A DNA stretch of 9,101 nucleotides from Lachnospiraceae bacterium UBA3332 (lineage in GTDB: Bacteria > Bacillota > Clostridia > Lachnospirales > Lachnospiraceae). Below the pieces are notes generated by a model, which did no database searches, was not told where the DNA came from, and saw only the letters and a list, made by a program, of their open reading frames with translations. Each line of letters starts with the position of its first letter. Position 1 is the stretch's first letter. The stretch is from positions 1-9,101 of the forward strand of contig DERU01000029.1 of assembly GCA_002361095.1 (NCBI GenBank), read 5' to 3'. Position numbers and translations under genes: made by a program. Below, piece after piece: positions 1-6,050 of this stretch.

Positions 1-80
1 GCGTCCGCTGCCGCTTCCGCCTGTGCCTCCCGCCTTATACTGCTGCCTTTGGGCTGAACTGTTACTGAAAGGAAAATTAT
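1..80. other. Left-edge sequence, no assignable gene
   Basis: No gene can be assigned here. A + strand frame is open from base 1 to a TGA at 55-57, and another to a TGA at 64-66, so the end of an upstream gene cannot be excluded. Neither short peptide is recognisable. A TATACT hexamer at 36-41 would fit as a -10 box for the methyltransferase, with an untranslated leader of about 30 bases, but no convincing -35 box sits 16-18 bases upstream. Confidence 0.3.
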
Positions 81-701
81 ATGGATACATACAGAGCAAT
101 CTGGGAAGACAATCATAGCAAGTTTGACAGTGGAAAGCTGGCAGAAGAGCGGTTTTTGGATGCTTATGAAGAGGCGGTGCGGGCCGCCCGGCTTCCTGTG
201 GTGGATTTGGCATGCGGTACGGGCAGCAACAGCCGTTACCTTGTGGAAAAAGGTAAACGGGTATTGGCATGCGATTATTCGGCGACGGCGCTTAAGCTTT
301 TGCGGGGTTATGTGCCGGAGGCGGACGTTATGTGTTTTGACATGACAAAACCTTTTCCGCTGTCCGGGGCCTGCACGGATCTAGTGGTCTGCGACATGGG
401 ACTGCACTTTTTTGACGAAGCGGTTACTTTCAGCATTTTAGGGGAATTGAAACGGGTGCTGGCGGAAGGCGGACACCTGGTTTTGCGGGTAAACGCCATG
501 GAAAGCCTGTGCAGAGAGGAAATTGTGGAAGAGCGGGGGAAGCACTTTTATCATTTCCGGGAGGGACTGGACATGCGTTTTTTTGACCGGAAAGATATTG
601 CATATTTCTTTTCGGATTGGAAACTGCTTGACTGTAAGCGGGATGAGATGCGGCGGTACCGGGAACCGAGGAAAATATGGAGGCTTCTTTTGGAACGGTA
701 A
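81..701 (+). CDS. Class I SAM-dependent methyltransferase
   Basis: A 206-residue soluble protein with the Rossmann-type methyltransferase fold. Motif I is clear at residues 40-49 (VVDLACGTGS), the glycine-rich loop that holds S-adenosylmethionine. The acidic residue at the end of strand 2 is Asp65 (VLACDYS), expected to bind the SAM ribose. Motif II follows at about 98-110 (CTDLVVCDMGLHFF), and a post-motif strand near 131-138 (GHLVLRVN). This order matches the Methyltransf_11/25 families. The start has a GAAAGGA ribosome binding site at 67-73, seven bases upstream of ATG. The acceptor cannot be deduced: the family includes small-molecule, lipid, tRNA and protein methyltransferases. No signal peptide or membrane segment is seen. 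It stands alone on its strand and converges on the penicillin-binding protein gene, so context gives no substrate clue. Confidence 0.9.
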   Translation: MDTYRAIWEDNHSKFDSGKLAEERFLDAYEEAVRAARLPVVDLACGTGSNSRYLVEKGKRVLACDYSATALKLLRGYVPEADVMCFDMTKPFPLSGACTDLVVCDMGLHFFDEAVTFSILGELKRVLAEGGHLVLRVNAMESLCREEIVEERGKHFYHFREGLDMRFFDRKDIAYFFSDWKLLDCKRDEMRRYREPRKIWRLLLER

Positions 702-713
702 AGGAAACAAAGC

Positions 714-745
714 AAAAGGCCATACGCAAATAGGTATGGCCTTTT
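714..745. terminator. Bidirectional Rho-independent terminator
   Basis: A perfect 12-base-pair stem (AAAAGGCCATAC at 714-725 with GTATGGCCTTTT at 734-745) encloses an 8-base loop. It is followed on the + strand by T742-T748, a seven-base T-run that partly belongs to the stem. The A-run on the 5' arm gives a T-run on the - strand. It lies 12 bases after the methyltransferase stop and about 20 bases beyond the penicillin-binding protein stop, so it should end both convergent transcripts. Confidence 0.92.
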
Positions 746-766
746 TTTGAAAGATTGTAAAAGGGG

Positions 767-3613
767 CTATTCCCCGGCCGGGGCGGCCGGTTCGGCCTGC
801 GCCTGTGCGGCGATGGCGGCATTTTGTGCGTTTTGCAATAGCGCAATCTGTGCGTTGAGTTGGTCGATACGGGCCTGCGCTTGGTTCACGGCGTTTTGGG
901 CAATGGCCCTTGCCGTATCATCCCCAGCGGCGGCAAGCTGTGCGTCGGCATTGATTTTGGCCATGGAGGCTTCGTTAAGCTGCAGCTGCAGCGCCTCCAG
1001 TTTTTGGGCATATTGGGTCGGATCCCCTTTTAATTCCAGCTCCAGGCGCTGTTGGGCGATAATGGCTTCCGCGTCCGGACTGGCCATAAACACGGCATCG
1101 TGCGGACAGGTATTTTGTGTCGTACCGTCTCCGTTTACCATGCCGGTCAGAATACGTTCGTTTTCCGGAAGCATGGAGAGTACGCCTGTAGTGGCAAAAG
1201 GACAACCCTCCGACGCAGGCACCTGGCTGTAGGCGCATACGATGCCCTGGTAATGCACGTCACAGGCTTCTGTCGGAAGCGTATCCGGGGTGAAATATTC
1301 CACCTTTACGTGATCCCCGCAAAGCGCTTCATTGGGCAGTTTACCGGATTCCGAACAGATGGGGAGCGAAACGATGTCTGCAGGCCGGTCGAAAGGTTTA
1401 TTTTCCAGATCGGTATGGATTTCCTTCATGACCTCCCGCCAGAGTTTTTTCGCCAGATTCCGTTCGTCCCCGGAACGCAGCTTGGTATTGTTGTCATATC
1501 CGGTCCATGTGGTACAGGTATAATAAGGCGTATATCCGGCAAACCAGACGTCATTATAATCGGAGGTAGTGCCGGTTTTTCCCGCGATGGACATGCCGCC
1601 GAAGTTGACGGAGCCGCCGGTTCCTTTTGTGACAACATCCACCATGGCGCTGGTGAGCAGAAAAGCAGTGGAAGGTTTGATGACCTGCCGGCTCTCCGGA
1701 GTGGTATTGTCCAGGAGGATATTGCCGTCATGGTCTTTTACAATGCTGTAAAGCTTGGGCTTTATATACTGGCCGCCGTTGGCGATGGTGGCATAGGAAG
1801 CGTTCAGTTCCAAATTGGTGACACCGTTGGTAATGCCGCCCAAGGCCAGCGGCTGTTTGACATCCGTGTAGATTTTTCCGTTTTTTTCCACACCGTCCAC
1901 CAGCGTGGTAAAGCCGAAATTCAACAGGTATTCATATCCCAGGCGGGGCGTGATCTGCGTCAGTACCTTCACCGTGACAATATTTAGGGACTGTTCGATA
2001 CCGTAGCGCAGGGAGCATATGCCCTTATAACCGGAGGAATACCAGTTGCTTACCGGTTTTCCGCCCTCGTAGTTGAAAGGGCCGTCCACTTCCACATCGG
2101 CCAGCGTCATCCCGGCACTGTCAAGGGCCGGGGCGTAGGTAGAGACAATCTTAAAAGTGGAACCGGGCTGGCGTACGGTATCGGTGGCGCGGTTAAGGGT
2201 AAGGTTTCCCTCTTTGGCGCCCCGGCCGCCTACCATGGCTACCACGTAACCGGTGTGCTGATCCTCCACGATCAGGGAAATCTGGGGCTGCGGGGTCAGG
2301 GAAATGACTTCGCCGAGTATTTCCGCGTTTGCTGGAACCGTTTCTGCCTTGTAAGCTTCAATGGCCTCATGGGCGGCTTCCTGCGAATCGAAAAGCAGAT
2401 TGAAGGATTTGTTGCCGTTCTCCTGCTGGTAAGCCCTAAACATTTCGGAACTGATGTTGACGGCGTCTTCCCCTTCTACCCGATAGGTCAGTTTATAACT
2501 GAGCAGCCAGCGGACGCCGTCCGGATAGTTTTCCTCATTGGAACAGACCTGGTCGCAGATCCGCTGGATATCGGGATCCATCGCCGCATAGATGTTGAGA
2601 CCACCGGAATACACCATGACATAAGCCTGTGTTTCGCTGTAGCCTGCGGCAACCAGATCATCAATCACCGCTTCCTTGACCGCATCCGCATAGAAAGAGT
2701 CAATGGAGGATTCCTCCACCACCGCGTTGGTGCTTTGAATGCGGTCATAGAGCGCGCTTGTGTCAGCCATGGCCGTGTCGTACTGGTATTGGGAAATATA
2801 ACCCTGCTCCAGCATATCGTTCAAAACCTTTTCCCGGCGCTTGATGTTTTCTTCCGGATGGGAGATGGGGTTATAGCGGGAAGGGTTTTGGGTGATGGCG
2901 GCAATGGCGGCGCACTCGGAAAGCGTCAGTTCCCATACGTTTTTATTAAAGTAGCGTTTGGAAGCGGCCTGGACGCCCAGTGTGCTCTGGCCCAGATTGA
3001 TGGTATTCATGTACTGTTCCAGGATTTTGGATTTGTCGTTCGTGTCTTTTTCCAGCTGGATGGCCAGATATTGCTCCTGAATTTTTCGCTTGACCTGCTC
3101 CCCCAGCGTTTTTTCCTGGGTCCAGGTCGTTAAGACCGTGTTTTTGATCAGCTGCTGTGTAATGGTACTGGCCCCCTCTTTACGGGCAAAAGCCGTTTTA
3201 AGGGCCGTGAAACCGGCCCGGAGGATTCCTTTGATGTCAATGCCGTTATGTTCATAAAAACGCTCGTCCTCAACGGCGACAAAGGCGTTGGCCAGGTAGG
3301 CCGGAATCTGCTCCATCGTGACGGGCACACGGTTGGAATCTTCGGCCACCAGTTTCGCGATCTGATTGCCCTGGGCGTCATAAATAAAGGAAGAGAAGCG
3401 GTTCGGGGTCGCGTCTTCCAGCTTGATGGTCGGGGCAGAATCTATGATGCCTTTGAAAACGCCGATTCCGCCGCATATCCCTACAATTCCGATTCCCAGG
3501 AAAAAGAGCAGCAATACTTTTGTGAAAGTAAGTAAGAATTTGCGGCCCCAGCGGGTAGAGGTGGAACGGAGTGTTTTCTTCTTTTTGCGTACACTCTGTT
3601 TGCCATAGTTCAT
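767..3613 (-). CDS. Class A penicillin-binding protein (PBP1A-like)
   Basis: A bifunctional peptidoglycan synthase that polymerises lipid II glycan strands and cross-links the stem peptides outside the membrane. It has 948 residues. A basic N-terminus (RKKKK at 9-13) precedes one membrane segment at about 27-52. The GT51 glycosyltransferase domain spans about 75-255: motif 1 EDERFYEHNG has catalytic Glu115, motif 2 is GASTITQQLIKN (147-158), and motif 3 RKIQE has the likely second Glu180. The transpeptidase domain spans about 445-730: GSTFK with nucleophile Ser485 and Lys488, SLN at 542-544, and KTGT at 679-682. All catalytic motifs are intact. A tail of about 220 residues follows, with cysteines at 753, 765, 784, 793, 804 and 836, then an Ala/Gln-rich predicted coiled coil (about 845-940). 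The ORF extends 35 codons further upstream, but those codons overlap the promoter. ATG 3611-3613 has a TAAGGAGG site. Confidence 0.96.
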   Translation of the reverse strand: MNYGKQSVRKKKKTLRSTSTRWGRKFLLTFTKVLLLFFLGIGIVGICGGIGVFKGIIDSAPTIKLEDATPNRFSSFIYDAQGNQIAKLVAEDSNRVPVTMEQIPAYLANAFVAVEDERFYEHNGIDIKGILRAGFTALKTAFARKEGASTITQQLIKNTVLTTWTQEKTLGEQVKRKIQEQYLAIQLEKDTNDKSKILEQYMNTINLGQSTLGVQAASKRYFNKNVWELTLSECAAIAAITQNPSRYNPISHPEENIKRREKVLNDMLEQGYISQYQYDTAMADTSALYDRIQSTNAVVEESSIDSFYADAVKEAVIDDLVAAGYSETQAYVMVYSGGLNIYAAMDPDIQRICDQVCSNEENYPDGVRWLLSYKLTYRVEGEDAVNISSEMFRAYQQENGNKSFNLLFDSQEAAHEAIEAYKAETVPANAEILGEVISLTPQPQISLIVEDQHTGYVVAMVGGRGAKEGNLTLNRATDTVRQPGSTFKIVSTYAPALDSAGMTLADVEVDGPFNYEGGKPVSNWYSSGYKGICSLRYGIEQSLNIVTVKVLTQITPRLGYEYLLNFGFTTLVDGVEKNGKIYTDVKQPLALGGITNGVTNLELNASYATIANGGQYIKPKLYSIVKDHDGNILLDNTTPESRQVIKPSTAFLLTSAMVDVVTKGTGGSVNFGGMSIAGKTGTTSDYNDVWFAGYTPYYTCTTWTGYDNNTKLRSGDERNLAKKLWREVMKEIHTDLENKPFDRPADIVSLPICSESGKLPNEALCGDHVKVEYFTPDTLPTEACDVHYQGIVCAYSQVPASEGCPFATTGVLSMLPENERILTGMVNGDGTTQNTCPHDAVFMASPDAEAIIAQQRLELELKGDPTQYAQKLEALQLQLNEASMAKINADAQLAAAGDDTARAIAQNAVNQAQARIDQLNAQIALLQNAQNAAIAAQAQAEPAAPAGE

Positions 3614-3621
3614 GCAAATAA

Positions 3622-3630
3622 GCCTCCTTA
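3622..3630 (-). promoter_or_regulatory. RBS deciding the PBP start
   Basis: The - strand reads TAAGGAGGC here, a near-perfect Shine-Dalgarno sequence eight to nine bases before ATG 3611-3613. Upstream in-frame methionines lack such a site and lie at or before the transcription start, so this site fixes the start. Confidence 0.9.
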
Positions 3631-3689
3631 AATGATTGGATGGCGGCTGTCCTGTGTGAAGAAACGGTCGCCGTTTGCAATTTTTCCCT

Positions 3690-3718
3690 ATTATAGCAAA
3701 CAAGGACGGGTAAGTCAA
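3690..3718 (-). promoter_or_regulatory. Sigma-A promoter of the PBP gene
   Basis: On the - strand, TTGACT (3713-3718) is followed by a 17-base spacer and TATAAT (3690-3695). This matches the housekeeping consensus in 11 of 12 positions with ideal spacing. Transcription should start near 3683, giving a leader of about 70 bases. That leader has a small hairpin (AAACGG/CCGTTT, 3662-3676). The strength of the match suggests constitutive, high-level transcription. Confidence 0.92.
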
Positions 3719-3724
3719 ATGCCA

Positions 3725-3750
3725 TGAAAAAACAGGTCGGGCCCCGGCCT
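3725..3750 (-). terminator. Weak terminator-like hairpin upstream of the PBP promoter
   Basis: On the - strand AGGCCGG (3744-3750) faces CCGACCT (3734-3740) around a three-base loop, followed by GTTTTTT. One of seven pairs is a C/A mismatch on this strand (a G-U wobble on the + strand). It could block antisense transcripts from the yigZ side before the PBP promoter. The imperfect stem makes this tentative. Confidence 0.3.
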
Positions 3751-3784
3751 ATTAGGAGTATTTGCTGATTTTGGGATTTTATGC

Positions 3785-3812
3785 TTGCCAAAAGCCGGGA
3801 AGATGTTAAGAT
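3785..3812 (+). promoter_or_regulatory. Possible sigma-A promoter for the yigZ-mgtE cluster
   Basis: TTGCCA (3785-3790) matches five of six -35 positions. TAAGAT (3807-3812), four of six for the -10, lies after a 16-base spacer. A start near 3819 would leave a 40-base leader before ATG 3859, in accord with the start chosen there. The -10 match is moderate and no better candidate was found between the divergent genes. Confidence 0.4.
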
Positions 3813-3858
3813 AGAAGAGGATGCTGCGCCGTGCGGCGGGGAAAAAGGAGCGGATGGG

Positions 3859-4509
3859 ATGGAAAATCAGGAAAGTTGGGAACCTTATAAGGTAGTACTT
3901 ACGGAAGGGCAGGGGGAACTGGTGGAGAAAAAGTCCCGGTTCATAGCCAATATCCGTCCTGTCAAATCCGAAGAGGAGGCGGCTGCATTCATCGAAGAGA
4001 TGAAAAAAAAATATTGGGATGCCCGCCACAACTGTTCCGCTTTTGTTATCGGAAGGCGGGGGGAACTGGCCCGCTGCAGCGACGACGGGGAGCCTCCGCA
4101 GACAGCGGGACGCCCGATGCTGGAAGTGCTTTTGGGAGAGGAAATCCGCAATGTAGCGGTGGTGGTGACCCGGTATTTCGGCGGAACCCTGTTGGGGACG
4201 GGGGGATTGGTCCGTGCCTATGCGGGGGCGGTGAAAGCAGGGCTTGCGGCCTGCAGGGTGGGCGTTATGCGGTTTGGCGTCAGGTTGTCGGTGGATACGG
4301 ATTATAACGGAATCGGAAAAATACAGTATATTTTAGGAAAGTACAACATTTCCCCGGAAAAGACGGATTACACGGAGCGGGTGCGGATGCAGGTGCTGGT
4401 CCCAAAAGAAAAAGCGGACGCGCTTTGCAGAAAAATCACGGAGGCGACTGCCGCCAAGGCGGTACTCACAAAGATGGAACAGTTGTATTTTGTCGATGAG
4501 AAGGATTGA
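3859..4509 (+). CDS. yigZ: YigZ/IMPACT (UPF0029) family protein
   Basis: A 216-residue cytosolic protein, the usual length for the bacterial YigZ family (YvyE in Bacillus). Hallmarks are KKSRFIA (24-30), DARHNC (54-59), the signature SDDGEPPQTAGRPM (74-87) and VVVTRYFGGTLLGTGGLVRAY (about 101-121). A C-terminal DUF1949 ferredoxin-like half covers about 140-205. The N-terminal half shares the fold of eukaryotic IMPACT, a translation regulator that antagonises GCN1-GCN2. The bacterial function is not settled, and a nucleic-acid or ribosome role is inferred from fold. The frame stays open back to an ATG at 3781, but AAAGGAG at 3844-3850 stands eight bases before ATG 3859 and that start gives the family N-terminus. 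The frame contains nine consecutive A at 4003-4011. It is first in a + strand cluster with mgtE and xth. Confidence 0.93.
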   Translation: MENQESWEPYKVVLTEGQGELVEKKSRFIANIRPVKSEEEAAAFIEEMKKKYWDARHNCSAFVIGRRGELARCSDDGEPPQTAGRPMLEVLLGEEIRNVAVVVTRYFGGTLLGTGGLVRAYAGAVKAGLAACRVGVMRFGVRLSVDTDYNGIGKIQYILGKYNISPEKTDYTERVRMQVLVPKEKADALCRKITEATAAKAVLTKMEQLYFVDEKD

Positions 4510-4552
4510 TGTCAGGTATTTGACATGCGCAATCAAAAAAGGAGGTGGTTTT

Positions 4553-4615
4553 ATGACAAACAGTGACAGTAGCGTACCGCGACGAAGTTGTAGAACCACG
4601 GACAGGTCCGCCTGA
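4553..4615 (+). CDS. Short upstream ORF (putative leader peptide of mgtE)
   Basis: A 20-codon ORF with ATG at 4553 and TGA at 4613-4615. It has a textbook AAGGAGG ribosome binding site (4539-4545) seven bases upstream, better than that of most genes here. The peptide is hydrophilic and basic, rich in Ser, Thr and Arg, with SVPRRSC in its middle; it has no membrane segment and resembles no protein family I know. Its stop lies six bases before the first leader hairpin, so a terminating ribosome would cover the 5' arm of that hairpin. Proline-and-arginine-bearing leader peptides (MgtL) control mgtA in Salmonella; the likeness here is only in arrangement and a PRR triplet. It is in frame with mgtE. 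Translation is likely from the sequence, the regulatory role is inferred. Confidence 0.5.
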   Translation: MTNSDSSVPRRSCRTTDRSA

Positions 4616-4637
4616 GAGCAACCGCGCTTGGCGCGGT

Positions 4638-4660
4638 GTGTGCGCCGGGCGCACACTTTT
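4638..4660 (+). terminator. Terminator-like hairpin in the mgtE leader
   Basis: A perfect eight-pair stem, GTGTGCGC (4638-4645) with GCGCACAC (4649-4656), closes a CGG loop and runs straight into TTTTCTG. The short U-run makes it a modest intrinsic terminator. Its place between a leader ORF and the mgtE ribosome binding site suggests conditional termination rather than the end of the yigZ transcript, though a simple partial terminator is the alternative. Confidence 0.55.
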
Positions 4661-4669
4661 CTGCGGGCC

Positions 4670-4678
4670 AGAAGGAGG
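4670..4678 (+). promoter_or_regulatory. RBS deciding the mgtE start
   Basis: AGAAGGAGG stands six bases before ATG 4685 and rules out the upstream in-frame TTG at 4628, which has no ribosome binding site and would add 19 arginine-rich residues absent from the MgtE family. Confidence 0.88.
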
Positions 4679-4684
4679 ATTGCG

Positions 4685-6034
4685 ATGGAAAATATCATGG
4701 ATGTGCGGGCGATTGAGGAATTGCTCGCCAATAAGCAGTATACCAAAATCAGGCAGATATTGGAGGAGTGCAACGAGGCGGATATCGCGGCAACGCTGGA
4801 GGAAATGGAAAAGGAGGAAATGTTGCGGGTGTTCCGCATTCTGCCAAAAGATCTGGCGGCGGAAGTTTTTTCCTACCTGGATGTGGATAATGAGCAGTTT
4901 GTCATTACCTCCCTGTCCGATAAGGACGCGGGACTGATTGTGGATAATCTGATGGCGGACGATGCGGCCGACCTGATGGACGAAATGCCCGCCAATATCG
5001 TGAAAAAAATACTGGCGAACGCCAGTCCGGATACCCGGCGGGATATCAATCATCTGCTGCGCTATCCGGAAGACTCTGCCGGCAGTATTATGACGGTGGA
5101 ATATGTGGATCTAAAGGAGAATCTGACGGTAGAGGCGGCCATTGACCGGATCCGCAAGATAGGGGTGGACAGCGAAACCATCAATATCTGTTATGTGCTG
5201 GATGTGGGCCGCCGCCTGATCGGTACGGTTTCCCTGCGGTATTTGCTTTTGCATCAGGGAGACGAGATCATCGGCGATTTCATGAATGAAAATGTGATTT
5301 CCATCAATACGCTGATGGATCAGGAGGAAGCCGCCGAGCTTTTTAAAAAATATGACTTTACCTCCATGCCGGTGGTGGATAACGAAAACCGGCTGGTGGG
5401 GATTATCACCGTAGACGACATCATGGACATTATTGAGGAAGAGACCACGGAGGATATCGAAAAGATGAACGCCATCCTGCCGGGGGATAAGCCTTACATG
5501 AAAACAGGGGTGTTTGAAATCTGGAAAAAACGGATTCCCTGGCTGCTTTTGCTGATGATTTCGGCCGCTTTTACCGGGCGTATCATTACTTCCTTTGAGG
5601 ATGCGTTAAGTTCCTGTGTGGTATTGACCGCGTTTATCCCCATGCTGATGGATACCGGGGGAAACGCCGGGGGACAGGCCAGCGCGACGATTATCCGGGG
5701 ATTGTCCCTGAACGACATTGCGTTTTCGGATGTGTTTTTGGTAGTCTGGAAGGAAGTGCGTGTGGCCGTCCTGTGCGGGCTGACGCTGGCGGGCTGCAAT
5801 TTTTTAAAACTGATGTATTTGGATAGGGTGGGATTTATGGTCTCTTTGGTGGTATGCATGACGCTGGTAGCTGCGGTGGTGATTGCAAAGTTTGTGGGCT
5901 GCATGCTGCCCATGGCCGCCAAGCGGGTGGGATTTGACCCGGCGGTGATGGCGAGCCCGTTTATCACTACCATTGTGGACGCGCTGTCGCTGATGATTTA
6001 TTTTAAGTTTGCCACAGCGCTGCTGGGATTATGA
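4685..6034 (+). CDS. mgtE: Magnesium transporter MgtE
   Basis: A 449-residue Mg2+ channel of the cytoplasmic membrane, essentially the length of the Thermus thermophilus protein. Order of domains: MgtE_N superhelical domain (about 18-125), two CBS domains (about 132-190 and 198-255) which close the channel when Mg2+ binds, a plug helix region (about 255-283), and five membrane helices from about 284. Signature elements are PMLMDTGGNAGGQ (319-331) and DPAVMASPFITTIVDALSL (418-436). Asp432 occupies the position of the pore aspartate that binds Mg2+ in T. thermophilus. Acidic residues of the N-domain and CBS interface (DDAADLMDEMP, 92-102) are present. A longer frame could start at TTG 4628, but that codon is the loop of a hairpin, while AGAAGGAGG (4670-4678) precedes ATG 4685 by six bases. 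The stop is 16 bases before xth, indicating cotranscription. Confidence 0.96.
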   Translation: MENIMDVRAIEELLANKQYTKIRQILEECNEADIAATLEEMEKEEMLRVFRILPKDLAAEVFSYLDVDNEQFVITSLSDKDAGLIVDNLMADDAADLMDEMPANIVKKILANASPDTRRDINHLLRYPEDSAGSIMTVEYVDLKENLTVEAAIDRIRKIGVDSETINICYVLDVGRRLIGTVSLRYLLLHQGDEIIGDFMNENVISINTLMDQEEAAELFKKYDFTSMPVVDNENRLVGIITVDDIMDIIEEETTEDIEKMNAILPGDKPYMKTGVFEIWKKRIPWLLLLMISAAFTGRIITSFEDALSSCVVLTAFIPMLMDTGGNAGGQASATIIRGLSLNDIAFSDVFLVVWKEVRVAVLCGLTLAGCNFLKLMYLDRVGFMVSLVVCMTLVAAVVIAKFVGCMLPMAAKRVGFDPAVMASPFITTIVDALSLMIYFKFATALLGL

Positions 6035-6050
6035 GAGGAGCCTATGGGAT

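Larger units (their letters stand above)
4541..4684 (+). promoter_or_regulatory. Structured leader of mgtE, candidate attenuator
   Basis: The 175 bases between yigZ and mgtE are densely structured. GTGGTTTTA (4545-4553) can pair with TAGAACCAC (4591-4599), nine pairs with one G-U, which would cover the start of the upstream ORF. CGGA/TCCG (4599-4610) follows. Two GC-rich hairpins then abut exactly: ACCGCGC-TTG-GCGCGGT (4621-4637) and GTGTGCGC-CGG-GCGCACAC (4638-4656), the latter followed by TTTT. The ribosome binding site of mgtE comes 15 bases later. An alternative hairpin GGCGC (4630-4634) with GCGCC (4642-4646) excludes both. This has the form of transcription attenuation, plausibly tied to magnesium because of the downstream gene. 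I do not recognise the M-box or another known Mg2+ riboswitch consensus. A TTGACA at 4520-4525 has no matching -10 box, so transcription may come from upstream. Confidence 0.5.

Noticed and set aside
772..783. CCCCGGCCGGGG palindrome as a regulatory site
   Set aside because: It encodes the Ala/Pro/Gly C-terminus of the penicillin-binding protein in GC-rich codons and is likely a by-product of that composition.
1052..1987. Long + strand ORF of 311 codons
   Set aside because: It is antisense to the clear transpeptidase domain of the penicillin-binding protein and has no recognisable family. The same holds for 2255-3133 and for the + strand ORFs across typA.
3614..3718. N-terminal extension of 35 residues on the penicillin-binding protein
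   Set aside because: The extension begins within the -35 box of the gene's own promoter, so it would not be transcribed. ATG 3611-3613 has the ribosome binding site.
3781..3858. Earlier yigZ start at ATG 3781
   Set aside because: The nearest GGAG is over 20 bases away, and the candidate promoter runs through these codons. ATG 3859 has AAAGGAG at the right distance.
4520..4525. TTGACA as the -35 box of an mgtE promoter
   Set aside because: At 16-18 bases downstream the sequence is the AAGGAGGTGG ribosome binding site, with no resemblance to a -10 box.
4571..4637. T-box riboswitch, suggested by GTACCGCG at 4574-4581 followed by hairpins and a terminator
   Set aside because: The conserved TGG needed to pair with the tRNA NCCA end is absent, and only about 60 bases separate it from yigZ, too few for a specifier stem. 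The downstream gene is a transporter of an inorganic ion.
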